DNA of 7,016 bases from Bacteroidales bacterium (GTDB lineage Bacteria; Bacteroidota; Bacteroidia; Bacteroidales; Muribaculaceae), in the NCBI GenBank assembly GCA_004557195.1, contig SFER01000112.1:1-7016 (forward strand), read 5' to 3'. The notes under the pieces are model-generated. The model saw only the letters and a list, made by a program, of their open reading frames with translations. It did no database searches and was not told the origin of the DNA. The position numbers and the translations under genes are program-made. Shown here piece by piece: positions 1 through 6,196 of the stretch (its first letter is position 1; the number at the start of each line of letters is the position of its first letter).

Positions 1-1
1 T

Positions 2-38
2 GGCGTTTTTGACTGCAAAGTTCGCAATCAAAAACGCC
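2..38. repeat. Strong imperfect hairpin at the window edge
   Basis: Arm 2-12 (GGCGTTTTTGA) is the exact reverse complement of arm 28-38, giving 11 pairs. After one mismatch (13/27), bases 14-16 pair with 24-26, leaving a 7-base loop at 17-23. On the + strand the hairpin is followed only by TTGTG, not a T tract. On the - strand the tail lies outside the window. It could be a terminator or a 5'-leader structure of a leftward transcript, and which of these cannot be decided here. Confidence 0.55.
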
Positions 39-146
39 TTGTGAAAGCCGGCTTAGTTCGGATGGCTACAGTCATTTTTTTACAGCCCGAAAAGATACCG
101 AAGTTGGACCACACCACGCTGCGCCCCTCCGAAATCATCTTCGCTG

Positions 147-154
147 CAAAGATA
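147..154 (-). promoter_or_regulatory. Possible leftward promoter -7 element
   Basis: On the - strand the bases read TATCTTTG, an exact match to the Bacteroidetes -7 consensus TAnnTTTG, followed by GC as is common. No TTTG lies at the expected 19-21 base spacing; only a T-rich stretch is there. If active, it would start a leftward transcript near 140 that runs off the window through the hairpin at 2-38. Confidence 0.3.
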
Positions 155-254
155 GCATTGAAAAGGCAGTAAAATTTGGTTAAAACACCAATTTCGGCAC
201 AGAATGCACAAAAACTTATCATCGAAGCCTTAATTTTGCAGAGGAATAATACAG

Positions 255-290
255 AAAAAGCACTGCCGCGCGGGTGGTGGCAGTGCTTTT
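255..290 (-). terminator. Intrinsic terminator after the glycosyltransferase gene
   Basis: Arms 256-267 and 279-290 (AAAAGCACTGCC and its exact reverse complement) form a perfect 12-pair stem with an 11-base loop. Read on the - strand, the stem ends in a run of five T (259-255), the usual layout of an intrinsic terminator. It lies 20 bases past the stop codon of the leftward glycosyltransferase gene. The + strand reading also ends in TTTT, so it may work in both directions. Confidence 0.85.
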
Positions 291-309
291 ATAGGTTTGT
301 TATCGGCGA

Positions 310-1434
310 TTAATACGGGATGCGGGAATCGCGACCGGTGCGTTCTTCCCACAGCTTCGCATAGACGCTGATGGTCTCAAAATAGTTCTTATCCCAGGAA
401 TAGTTGTTTGCGTTGGCATATCCGCGCTCCACCATAGCGAGGGTCTCCTCGGGATTGTCGTAGATGAAATTGAGAGCCTCCACAACGCCTTCGGGGCTCT
501 TATTGTCAAGGCAAATGCCTCCATCGCCCATCACTTCGGGGATGCATGAGTCGTTGAACGCAATTACAGGACAACCGGCTTTCTGCGCCTCGATAATCGG
601 CAAGCCGAAGCCCTCGTATTTCGAGGGATACACAAGAGCCAAAGCGTTGTTGTATAATTCATTGAGACTTCGAGTTTCCACGATACCGGTTTTCAGATAG
701 GATGAATGTCCGAGGCGTGAATCGAGAAGTGCGCGTTCGTGCTTCGTGAGACCTCCACCACCGGTGAGCACCAACGGCAATCCGGCTTGCGCGCACGCTT
801 CTACCACAAGTTCAAAATTCTTGTAGTGCGGGTTGCGTGCTCCGACATAGAGCACGTATTGCTGAGGGGCGAATGGAATGGGGAAATAATTTTTACCACC
901 GTTTAATTTCTTGAAAGCAGGGTCAACACCATTATGGACAACAGTGATTTTCGACTCGTCTATTTCGGGAAGATAGTACAACAAGTCCTTCTTTGTGTTC
1001 TCCGAGACGCAAATTATAGCGTCGGACTTGCGTATTGCGCTCCATTTCTGGGTTTTGTGCACTATCTTTCGGGGTTCTCTTACATATTTCTCATAGATAA
1101 AATCGTGAACCGTTGTTACATTGAATGATTTAGGGTTTCTGTCAGTCCTATAATAGGTAGAATGGAAAATGTAAGGCGATGTGATTTGTGAATTGCAGAA
1201 ATTAATGTAGCGTTTCAACATAAGCCCTGTCGATGAAAGCAAATCCACATAATTTTTCGGGTTGATTGCAAACGTCTCGCGAATCACATTATTGGTGGCA
1301 TCGTCATACTCCAAAAATCTCACATACAAGCGCTTATCTCTGGTCATCCTCTTAATGAGGTTTTTCCAGAGAATAGAAATGCCTCCCGAACGCTGCAAGG
1401 AGAAAATAATGTTGTCAATAACACAACTAATCAT
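310..1434 (-). CDS. Glycosyltransferase family 4 (GT4) protein
   Basis: The 374-residue product is a typical length for a GT-B fold glycosyltransferase. Such cytoplasmic or membrane-associated enzymes move a sugar from a nucleotide-sugar donor onto a glycan or lipid-linked acceptor. The N-terminal half has the acceptor-domain opening IDNIIFSLQRSGGIS (residues 6-20), VHDF at 109-112 and CVSENTKKDL at 142-151. The C-terminal donor domain has VHNGVDP (166-172), YVGARN (196-201) and the retaining GT4 EX7E motif, EGFGLPIIE at 274-282, followed by AGCPV. The start fits because homologues begin just before this IDNIIFSLQ stretch. No clear Shine-Dalgarno or promoter is visible; the gene may be reached by readthrough from the tRNA promoter. 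It stands alone, without a polysaccharide cluster in view, and is AT-richer than prmC. Sugar and acceptor cannot be told from sequence. Confidence 0.9.
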   Translation of the reverse strand: MISCVIDNIIFSLQRSGGISILWKNLIKRMTRDKRLYVRFLEYDDATNNVIRETFAINPKNYVDLLSSTGLMLKRYINFCNSQITSPYIFHSTYYRTDRNPKSFNVTTVHDFIYEKYVREPRKIVHKTQKWSAIRKSDAIICVSENTKKDLLYYLPEIDESKITVVHNGVDPAFKKLNGGKNYFPIPFAPQQYVLYVGARNPHYKNFELVVEACAQAGLPLVLTGGGGLTKHERALLDSRLGHSSYLKTGIVETRSLNELYNNALALVYPSKYEGFGLPIIEAQKAGCPVIAFNDSCIPEVMGDGGICLDNKSPEGVVEALNFIYDNPEETLAMVERGYANANNYSWDKNYFETISVYAKLWEERTGRDSRIPY

Positions 1435-1511
1435 TCGATTTTAATTTTTAACACTCCGCAATTATGCCAAGATGTTTTTAGAGTTTATTAAAAAGGGCTA
1501 ACTATTAGACA

Positions 1512-1525
1512 ATTTAGTACTAAAT
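1512..1525. repeat. 14-base perfect palindrome
   Basis: The bases ATTTAGT followed by ACTAAAT form an uninterrupted two-fold symmetric site between the tRNA gene and the glycosyltransferase start. It has no loop and is AT-rich, so it looks more like a protein-binding site than an RNA hairpin. Chance is possible in such AT-rich DNA. Confidence 0.3.
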
Positions 1526-1537
1526 AAGCATAATTTG

Positions 1538-1610
1538 AGCCGCAAATGGGACTCGAACCCATGACCTTTTCGTTACGAATGAAATGCTCTACCAACTGAG
1601 CTATGGCGGC
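1538..1610 (-). tRNA. tRNA-Thr (anticodon CGT)
   Basis: The 73-base cloverleaf reads leftward from GCCGCCA. The D arm is GCTC/GAGC around AGTTGGTA. The anticodon loop TTCGTAA lies at 1579-1573 with anticodon CGT at 1577-1575, which reads ACG threonine codons. The variable loop is AGGTC, and the T arm is ATGGG/CCCAT around TTCGAGT. The discriminator base is T, and no CCA is encoded. Two pairs are odd: acceptor position 6-67 is C against T, and anticodon-stem position 31-39 is A against C, leaving a stem with one G-C and three A-T pairs. The loop is canonical (T33, A37), so identity as threonine is well supported. Function is likely but a degenerate copy cannot be excluded. Confidence 0.9.
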
Positions 1611-1626
1611 TGGTTGTTTTACCTTG

Positions 1627-1634
1627 CAAAGATA
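1627..1634 (-). promoter_or_regulatory. Promoter -7 element of the tRNA-Thr gene
   Basis: The - strand reads TATCTTTG, matching TAnnTTTG exactly, and ends 17 bases before the first base of the tRNA. A start about 7-9 bases downstream would give a short precursor leader. The -33 TTTG is not obvious at normal spacing; a TTTG occurs only 13 bases upstream of the -7 element. Confidence 0.6.
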
Positions 1635-1737
1635 ACACTAATTAATTCAAATCCATAGGATTTTTGAAAAAATTTTAAATTTTCTCGTTGATTTATCCCG
1701 ATTTGAGATATTCAGCGATAAAAATAGCGGAGCAATT

Positions 1738-1769
1738 ATTGCCGAAGCCGGAAAAAGGGTGTAAATTTG
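1738..1769 (+). promoter_or_regulatory. Promoter of prmC-recX-comF
   Basis: ATTG at 1738-1741 (consensus TTTG) is followed by a 20-base spacer and TAAATTTG at 1762-1769, an exact TAnnTTTG. Only four bases separate the -7 element from the prmC ATG at 1774. The expected transcription start therefore falls on or next to the start codon, implying a leaderless mRNA. Confidence 0.75.
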
Positions 1770-1773
1770 TAGT

Positions 1774-2634
1774 ATGAGTAGCAATGTAAGAGAAACAGCA
1801 AGGAAGATACGGCAATCGCTCCTGGGGAAGTACCCCGCAGGCGAGGCTGACGCTATGACTGCCATCATCTTTGAGAAGGTGATGAACTATTCGCGTGTGG
1901 ATATGATAATGCGCGAGGATAGCGAGGTGCCGGAATTTGCCTCCGCCCGCATCGACGATGCCGTGGCGCGGCTGCTGCGCAATGAGCCGATACAGCACAT
2001 CTTCGGCGAGGCGCGTTTCGCCGGACACACATTCAAAGTAACGCCCGACACCCTCATTCCGCGCCCCGAGACCGAGCAACTCGTGGATATGATTGCGGGG
2101 GAAAACACCGCGCCCGACTTGCGCGTGCTCGACATCGGCACCGGAAGCGGATGCATCGCCATATCGCTCGCCATTGCGATGAAATGGCCGCAAGTGAGCG
2201 CAATCGACATCTCCCCTGCAGCCCTCGCCGTGGCGCGCGACAACGCCAAGGCGCTGCGCGCTCGGGTGGCGTTCTCGCAAGCCGACATCCTCACCGCCGT
2301 GCCCGAAAAAGAGTCGCTCGACATCATCGTGAGCAACCCTCCATATATCGATGAGCAGGAAAAACAAGCTATGGATGCCAATGTGCTCGACTACGAGCCT
2401 GCCACCGCGCTTTTCGTGCCCGACGACAATCCCCTACTCTTCTACCGCGCCATTCAACGCTATGCCATGACAGCATTGAAGCCCGGCGGAAGACTCTACT
2501 TCGAGATAAACCCGCGCCACGCCGCCGAGATGAAGGAGATGCTCGCTCAAGCGGGCTGGCGCGACATCGATTGTATGCGCGACTTCTACGGCAGGGAACG
2601 ATTCACATCATGCACCAAACCAACAGAGCAATGA
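1774..2634 (+). CDS. prmC: Peptide chain release factor N5-glutamine methyltransferase
   Basis: PrmC (HemK) uses S-adenosylmethionine to methylate the glutamine of the GGQ motif in release factors RF1 and RF2 in the cytoplasm, which raises termination efficiency. The 286 residues match the usual family length. The helical N-terminal substrate domain occupies about 1-90. The linker motif IPRPETE follows at 95-101, then the SAM-binding loop DIGTGSGC at 120-127, an acidic ribose-binding region near DIS (145-147), and the catalytic NPPYI at 188-192, which holds the target glutamine. The start at 1774 is chosen because the residues right after it (RKIRQSLL) look like the conserved N-terminal helix, although no Shine-Dalgarno precedes it. 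It is the first gene of an overlapping cluster: its TGA overlaps the recX ATG by four bases (ATGA). Confidence 0.95.
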   Translation: MSSNVRETARKIRQSLLGKYPAGEADAMTAIIFEKVMNYSRVDMIMREDSEVPEFASARIDDAVARLLRNEPIQHIFGEARFAGHTFKVTPDTLIPRPETEQLVDMIAGENTAPDLRVLDIGTGSGCIAISLAIAMKWPQVSAIDISPAALAVARDNAKALRARVAFSQADILTAVPEKESLDIIVSNPPYIDEQEKQAMDANVLDYEPATALFVPDDNPLLFYRAIQRYAMTALKPGGRLYFEINPRHAAEMKEMLAQAGWRDIDCMRDFYGRERFTSCTKPTEQ

Positions 2635-3116
2635 AGAAACAACGCACCCCCGAAAGCGCCTACATCGAGGCTGCGTCGCTATGCGTGCGCGGCGAGCAGT
2701 GCAGCCGCGACATCCTCAACCGCCTCCTCAAGTGGGAAATCGACAGGGATGATGCCCTCGCCATCGTGGCAACGCTCGAAAAAGAACGGTTTATCGACAA
2801 CCGCCGATTTGCCGGAGCCTACGCCCGCGACAAAGCCCATTTCCAAGCGTGGGGCAAAGGGAAAATTCGCTACCAACTGCGCATGAAAGGAATCGAGCCG
2901 CAGATTATCGACGAGGCGCTCGAATCTATCGACACCGCCCGCTACGACGACGGGATGCGGCAGGCAATCCTCGCCAAAGCACGCTCGATGGCTTCGCGCG
3001 AACCGATGAAGGCGCGTGCGGCGCTCTACCGCTTTGCCGCTGCGCGCGGTTACGACTTCGATAAAGCCAAAGTTATCATAAACCAATGCCTCAAATGCGA
3101 CGATGAAATGGAGTGA
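2631..3116 (+). CDS. recX: Regulatory protein RecX
   Basis: RecX binds RecA filaments and limits or modulates recombinase activity in the cytoplasm. From the ATG at 2631 the product is 161 residues, within the usual RecX range. The conserved core is visible: KERFIDNRRFAGAYARDK at about 51-68, then GKGKIRYQLRMKGI at 75-88, and a C-terminal third three-helix repeat ending in ARGYDFDKAKVII (138-150). Longer starts in the same frame exist at 2571 and 2610, but they lie inside prmC and add residues without family resemblance. The 2631 start gives the compact ATGA overlap with the prmC stop and implies translational coupling. The end overlaps the next gene by 14 bases. No recA lies in the window. 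Confidence 0.92.
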   Translation: MKKQRTPESAYIEAASLCVRGEQCSRDILNRLLKWEIDRDDALAIVATLEKERFIDNRRFAGAYARDKAHFQAWGKGKIRYQLRMKGIEPQIIDEALESIDTARYDDGMRQAILAKARSMASREPMKARAALYRFAAARGYDFDKAKVIINQCLKCDDEME

Positions 3117-3807
3117 GATAACCACATCGATAGCCGACCTGTTCATGCCGCGCCACTGCGCCGTGTGCAGCAGGGTGCTTAGCTACGGCGAGAAGCATAT
3201 CTGCGTGGAATGTCTCACCGATGTGCCGCTCACCCGCCTGCACCGTGTGAAGTTCAACACCGTGGAGCAACTTTTCGCCGGCAAAGTGCCTGTGGAACGC
3301 GCATCGGGCATATTCTACTACTCGAAAAACAGCCCCTACGACAACATCCTCTACGACACAAAATATCACAACATCCCCGACCTGGCGCGCTATGTGGCAC
3401 AGACATTCTCGCTCGAGCTCGCCGACGACGGCTTCTTCACCGGCATCGACGCCATCGTCCCCATCCCGCTTCACCGCCTCAAGCACGCCGCACGCGGCTA
3501 CAACCAGAGCGAACATGTGGCTCGAGGATTCTCCAACACCTCCGGCATCCCGGTGCTCAACGCCATAGTCGCCACCCGCGAGCACTCCACCCAAACACGC
3601 AAAGGCGCCTTTGAGCGCTGGCAGAACACGCGCGACATCTTCGCCCTCGCCCCCGGAGCCGCCGAAGCCATCGAGGGGAAGCACATCCTCGTGGTTGACG
3701 ATGTGATAACCACCGGAGCCACCATCGAAAGCGCAATCAGCACTATGCTCCCCGTTCCCGGCACTCGCTTCTCGGTCCTAACCCTCGCCGTAGCCCACCA
3801 CTGGTAA
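3103..3807 (+). CDS. ComF family phosphoribosyltransferase-like protein
   Basis: The 234-residue product has the layout of ComF/GntX proteins. An N-terminal four-cysteine zinc-finger-like site (C19, C22, C34, C37) is followed by a type I phosphoribosyltransferase domain. Family signatures are VPIPLHRLKHAARGYNQSEH at 119-138, a TQTRK/RWQNTRDIF segment at 163-180, and the PRPP-binding loop LVVDDVITTGAT at 196-207. ComF homologues take part in DNA uptake during natural transformation, probably at the inner face of the membrane, but most Bacteroidales members are untested, so a role in nucleotide salvage is also possible. It starts 14 bases inside recX, has no separate promoter, and ends with tandem stops TAATAA. 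I leave the symbol blank because orthology to Bacillus comFC is inferred by family only. Confidence 0.88.
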   Translation: MKWSEITTSIADLFMPRHCAVCSRVLSYGEKHICVECLTDVPLTRLHRVKFNTVEQLFAGKVPVERASGIFYYSKNSPYDNILYDTKYHNIPDLARYVAQTFSLELADDGFFTGIDAIVPIPLHRLKHAARGYNQSEHVARGFSNTSGIPVLNAIVATREHSTQTRKGAFERWQNTRDIFALAPGAAEAIEGKHILVVDDVITTGATIESAISTMLPVPGTRFSVLTLAVAHHW

Positions 3808-3837
3808 TAAAACTAGCCGAGGATGGGTCCTCGGCTA
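3808..3837 (-). terminator. Terminator shared by convergent comF and nfnB
   Basis: Arms 3814-3823 (TAGCCGAGGA) and 3828-3837 form a perfect 10-pair stem with a 4-base loop. On the - strand the stem is followed by GTTTTATTA, so it fits best as the terminator of the leftward nfnAB operon, whose last stop is at 3861. On the + strand it lies just past the comF-like stop but has no T tract, so it would be a weak terminator in that direction. Confidence 0.8.
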
Positions 3838-3860
3838 TGGGTTGGGTATTGGGGGGTTGG

Positions 3861-5333
3861 TTATTTTGCGGTTAGGGCTTCGTGCATGCTCATTGCGGCT
3901 CGGCGCCCGTCGCCCATGGCGAGGATTACCGTGGCGCCGCCGCGCACGATGTCGCCTCCGGCATAGAGGTCGGGGAGCGAGGATTGCATGGTGTCGTCGT
4001 TTACCACGATGGTGTTGCGACGGCTGATTTCAAGTCCGCTGATTGAAGTGGGGACGAGCGGATTGGGCGACACGCCCACACTCACAATCACCAAATCAAC
4101 AGGGATTTCCTCGATAGCGCCGGGGATGGGCACCGGGGAGCGACGTCCCGAAGCGTCGGGCTCGCCAAGTGTCATTTTCTGCACTCGCATCGCCCTCACC
4201 CTGCCGTTTTCGTCGGCGAGGTATTCCACAGGGTTGTGGAGGGTGAGAAATTCGACACCTTCTTCTTTGGCGTGCTTCACCTCCTCGGCACGGGCAGGCA
4301 TTTCGTCCTCGCCGCGACGATACACAATCATTGCGCGGTGTGCGCCCATGCGTCGTGCTGTGCGCACCGAGTCCATGGCGGTGTTTCCGCCACCAATCAC
4401 GGCTACGTTCTCGCCGAGGAGCACCGGAGTGTCGAAACCTTCACGACCCGCGCCCATGAGGTTGATGCGTGTGAGATATTCGTTGCTGCTCATCACACCG
4501 ATGAGGTTTTCGCCGGGGATGTTCATAAATCGGGGCAATCCGGCACCCGAAGCCACGAAAATTCCATCGAAGCCCATTTCGTGGAGGTCGTCGTAGGTGA
4601 GTGTCTTGCCGATTACGCAATCTTTGACAAATTCCACACCGAGGGCACGCAAGCCGTCGATTTCGACATCGACAATCTCGTTGGGGAGGCGGAACTCGGG
4701 GATACCGTATTTCAGCACGCCGCCAATCTCGTGGAGCGCTTCAAACACCGTTACGGCATAACCGCGCTTCGCCATATCACCGGCAAACGAAAGTCCGGCG
4801 GGACCGCTACCCACCACAGCCACTTTCTTGCCGTTGGGTTGCGGCTTCTCTACAGCCGCATCGGCGGCATGGTTGCGGGCATAATCGGCAGCAAAACGCT
4901 CGAGATAGCCGATAGCAACAGCCTCGTGTTTCATTTTGAGGTGGATGCAGCGGCTTTCGCACTGTTTCTCCTGAGGACACACGCGGCCGCACACAGCAGG
5001 GAGCGCCGAAGTGAGTTTGAGCACTCGAGCAGCCTCGAGAAACTCACCTCGCTCGATGTTCTTGATAAAGGAAGGGATATTGATATTCACCGGGCAACCG
5101 GTTACGCATTGCGGATTAGGGCAGTCGAGGCAACGCGACGCCTCGAGCAGAGCCTGTTCCTCGGTGAGCCCCTGGTTCACCTCCTCGAGGCGGTGAGCAA
5201 CACGGTATTCGCCGGAAAGTTCATTCATTTTCACACGAGCGATAGCAGAACGCTCTTTAGGCGATTTGGACTTGCGGAGTTCTTCGCGCCAAGCCGCATC
5301 GCGGCTTACATCGGGAGTGTTATTCTGTTTCAT
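3861..5333 (-). CDS. nfnB: NfnB-type NADPH-binding flavoprotein (GltD-like) subunit
   Basis: This is the large subunit of a ferredoxin/NAD(H)/NADP(H) oxidoreductase of the NfnAB type, often auto-named glutamate synthase small subunit. The 490 residues carry an N-terminal iron-sulfur domain with two cysteine sets, C68/C71/C76/C80 and C115/C119/C125/C129, which fits two [4Fe-4S] clusters. An FAD-binding Rossmann motif VGSGPAG lies at 174-180, an NADP(H)-binding motif VIGGGNTAMD at 312-321, and the closing FAD motif AGGDIVRGGATV at 458-469. In characterised NfnAB this subunit holds the bifurcating FAD. Its ATG overlaps the nfnA stop (ATGA, 5333-5330), so the two are translationally coupled. The nfnA partner, rather than a large gltB-type synthase, argues against glutamate synthesis. 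Whether this enzyme truly bifurcates is inferred from family. Confidence 0.88.
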   Translation of the reverse strand: MKQNNTPDVSRDAAWREELRKSKSPKERSAIARVKMNELSGEYRVAHRLEEVNQGLTEEQALLEASRCLDCPNPQCVTGCPVNINIPSFIKNIERGEFLEAARVLKLTSALPAVCGRVCPQEKQCESRCIHLKMKHEAVAIGYLERFAADYARNHAADAAVEKPQPNGKKVAVVGSGPAGLSFAGDMAKRGYAVTVFEALHEIGGVLKYGIPEFRLPNEIVDVEIDGLRALGVEFVKDCVIGKTLTYDDLHEMGFDGIFVASGAGLPRFMNIPGENLIGVMSSNEYLTRINLMGAGREGFDTPVLLGENVAVIGGGNTAMDSVRTARRMGAHRAMIVYRRGEDEMPARAEEVKHAKEEGVEFLTLHNPVEYLADENGRVRAMRVQKMTLGEPDASGRRSPVPIPGAIEEIPVDLVIVSVGVSPNPLVPTSISGLEISRRNTIVVNDDTMQSSLPDLYAGGDIVRGGATVILAMGDGRRAAMSMHEALTAK

Positions 5334-6118
5334 TTCTTATTATATGCTTTCATGCGTGTCATCATCTCATCAAAATCCACCTTGTGGGCATCGAATTCCG
5401 GACCATCGACACACACAAACTTGGTAACGCCGTCGATAGTGATTCGGCAAGCGCCACACATGCCGGTGCCATCCACCATGAGCGGATTGAGCGAACACAT
5501 AGTTTTAATATTATATTTCTTGGTGAGGAGCGCGACAAACTTCATCATAATGGTCGGACCGATAGTAACCACCATATCGACCGGTTCGCGATTTATAATC
5601 TCCTCAACGCCGGCAGTAACGAGGCCTTGTTTTCCGTAGGAGCCGTCGTCGGTCATAATCACCACCTCGTCGCTCGAAGCGCGAATCTCGTCCTCGAGGA
5701 TGATGAGTTCCTTGGTGCGCCCGGCGAGAACGCTCACCACCTTGTTTCCGGCAGCCTTCATAGCTTTGACAATCGGCAACAGTGGAGCGACCCCCACACC
5801 GCCACCGCAGCACACTACGGTGCCAACTTTCTCGATATGAGTGGCTTGTCCGAGCGGACCCACCACATCGCAAAGAGAATCGCCGGGATTCAAGGCACAG
5901 ATTTTATTAGTAGATTCGCCCACCGCCTGCACCACGAGAGTAATGGTTCCTGCAGCGACATCGGCATCGGCGATAGTGAGCGGTATGCGCTCGCCATGCT
6001 CGCAAGCGCGCACAATCACAAAGTGTCCGGCGCGGCGCGACTTGGCAATGAGCGGAGCCTCAACAACGAGTTTCACCACCTTTTCGGAAAAATATTCCTT
6101 ACTTACAATTTTATTCAT
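5330..6118 (-). CDS. nfnA: NfnA-type FAD/NAD(H)-binding, 2Fe-2S subunit
   Basis: This is the small subunit partner of NfnB, related to PyrK and ferredoxin-NADP reductases. It has 262 residues. The FAD-binding motif RIPLTIADAD lies at 44-53, and the NAD(H)-binding glycine-rich loop CCGGGVGVAPLLPI at 103-116. A C-terminal iron-sulfur site has C221, C224 and C236 within DGTGMCGAC and FVCVDGPEF. The nearby D216 could be a fourth ligand, as the characterised NfnA [2Fe-2S] cluster uses one Asp and three Cys. Together NfnAB exchanges electrons cytoplasmically: reduced ferredoxin plus NADH reduce NADP+, or the reverse. The gene is first in its operon with a strong promoter 29 bases upstream. The nearby PyrK function (with PyrD) is less likely because nfnB follows and no pyrD is present. 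Confidence 0.88.
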   Translation of the reverse strand: MNKIVSKEYFSEKVVKLVVEAPLIAKSRRAGHFVIVRACEHGERIPLTIADADVAAGTITLVVQAVGESTNKICALNPGDSLCDVVGPLGQATHIEKVGTVVCCGGGVGVAPLLPIVKAMKAAGNKVVSVLAGRTKELIILEDEIRASSDEVVIMTDDGSYGKQGLVTAGVEEIINREPVDMVVTIGPTIMMKFVALLTKKYNIKTMCSLNPLMVDGTGMCGACRITIDGVTKFVCVDGPEFDAHKVDFDEMMTRMKAYNKK

Positions 6119-6146
6119 AATTCATGATATTTTCTCAATAAAGTAG

Positions 6147-6178
6147 CAAAGTTACATCAAAAAGATGACAGAATCAAA
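6147..6178 (-). promoter_or_regulatory. Promoter of the nfnA-nfnB operon
   Basis: On the - strand a perfect TTTG (6178-6175), a 20-base spacer and a perfect TAnnTTTG (TAACTTTG, 6154-6147) match the Bacteroidetes housekeeping promoter fully. Transcription should start near 6140 and give a leader of about 20 bases without a strong Shine-Dalgarno. It lies in the 78-base gap after the membrane-protein gene, so nfnAB need not depend on readthrough. Confidence 0.85.
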
Positions 6179-6196
6179 GAAAAAGTCCAAAAAACT

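Larger units (their letters stand above)
1..254. other. Intergenic stretch at the left edge, no convincing gene
   Basis: I see no recognisable protein or RNA gene in these bases. A + strand frame is open from the left edge to a TAA at 170-172 (about 56 codons), and a leftward frame runs from 222 to 28. Neither translation resembles a protein I know, and lengths like these arise by chance. The visible structures are a strong hairpin at 2-38, a perfect 10-base palindrome AAGCCGGCTT at about 44-53, a leftward promoter-like TATCTTTG at 147-154 and a rightward TAATTTTG at 231-238. The stretch could be the upstream region of a leftward gene beyond the window edge, but that gene is not visible. Confidence 0.5.

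Noticed and set aside
2..172. Rightward frame open from the left edge to TAA at 170-172, possible C-terminus of a gene
   Set aside because: About 56 codons without stop is not rare by chance. The translation resembles nothing I know, and a near-perfect hairpin at its start suggests non-coding DNA.
1693..2367. Leftward frame of 224 codons opposite prmC
   Set aside because: It is antisense to a clearly identified gene, its composition is atypical, and no domain can be seen.
2571..2630. Upstream in-frame starts for recX at 2571 and 2610
   Set aside because: They lie inside prmC and add residues lacking RecX similarity. The ATG at 2631 overlaps the prmC stop in the usual ATGA pattern.
4236..5639. 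Long rightward frame of 467 codons opposite nfnB and nfnA
   Set aside because: It is a shadow of the two leftward genes, rich in His and Ala as expected for antisense of GC-rich coding DNA, and has no family motif.
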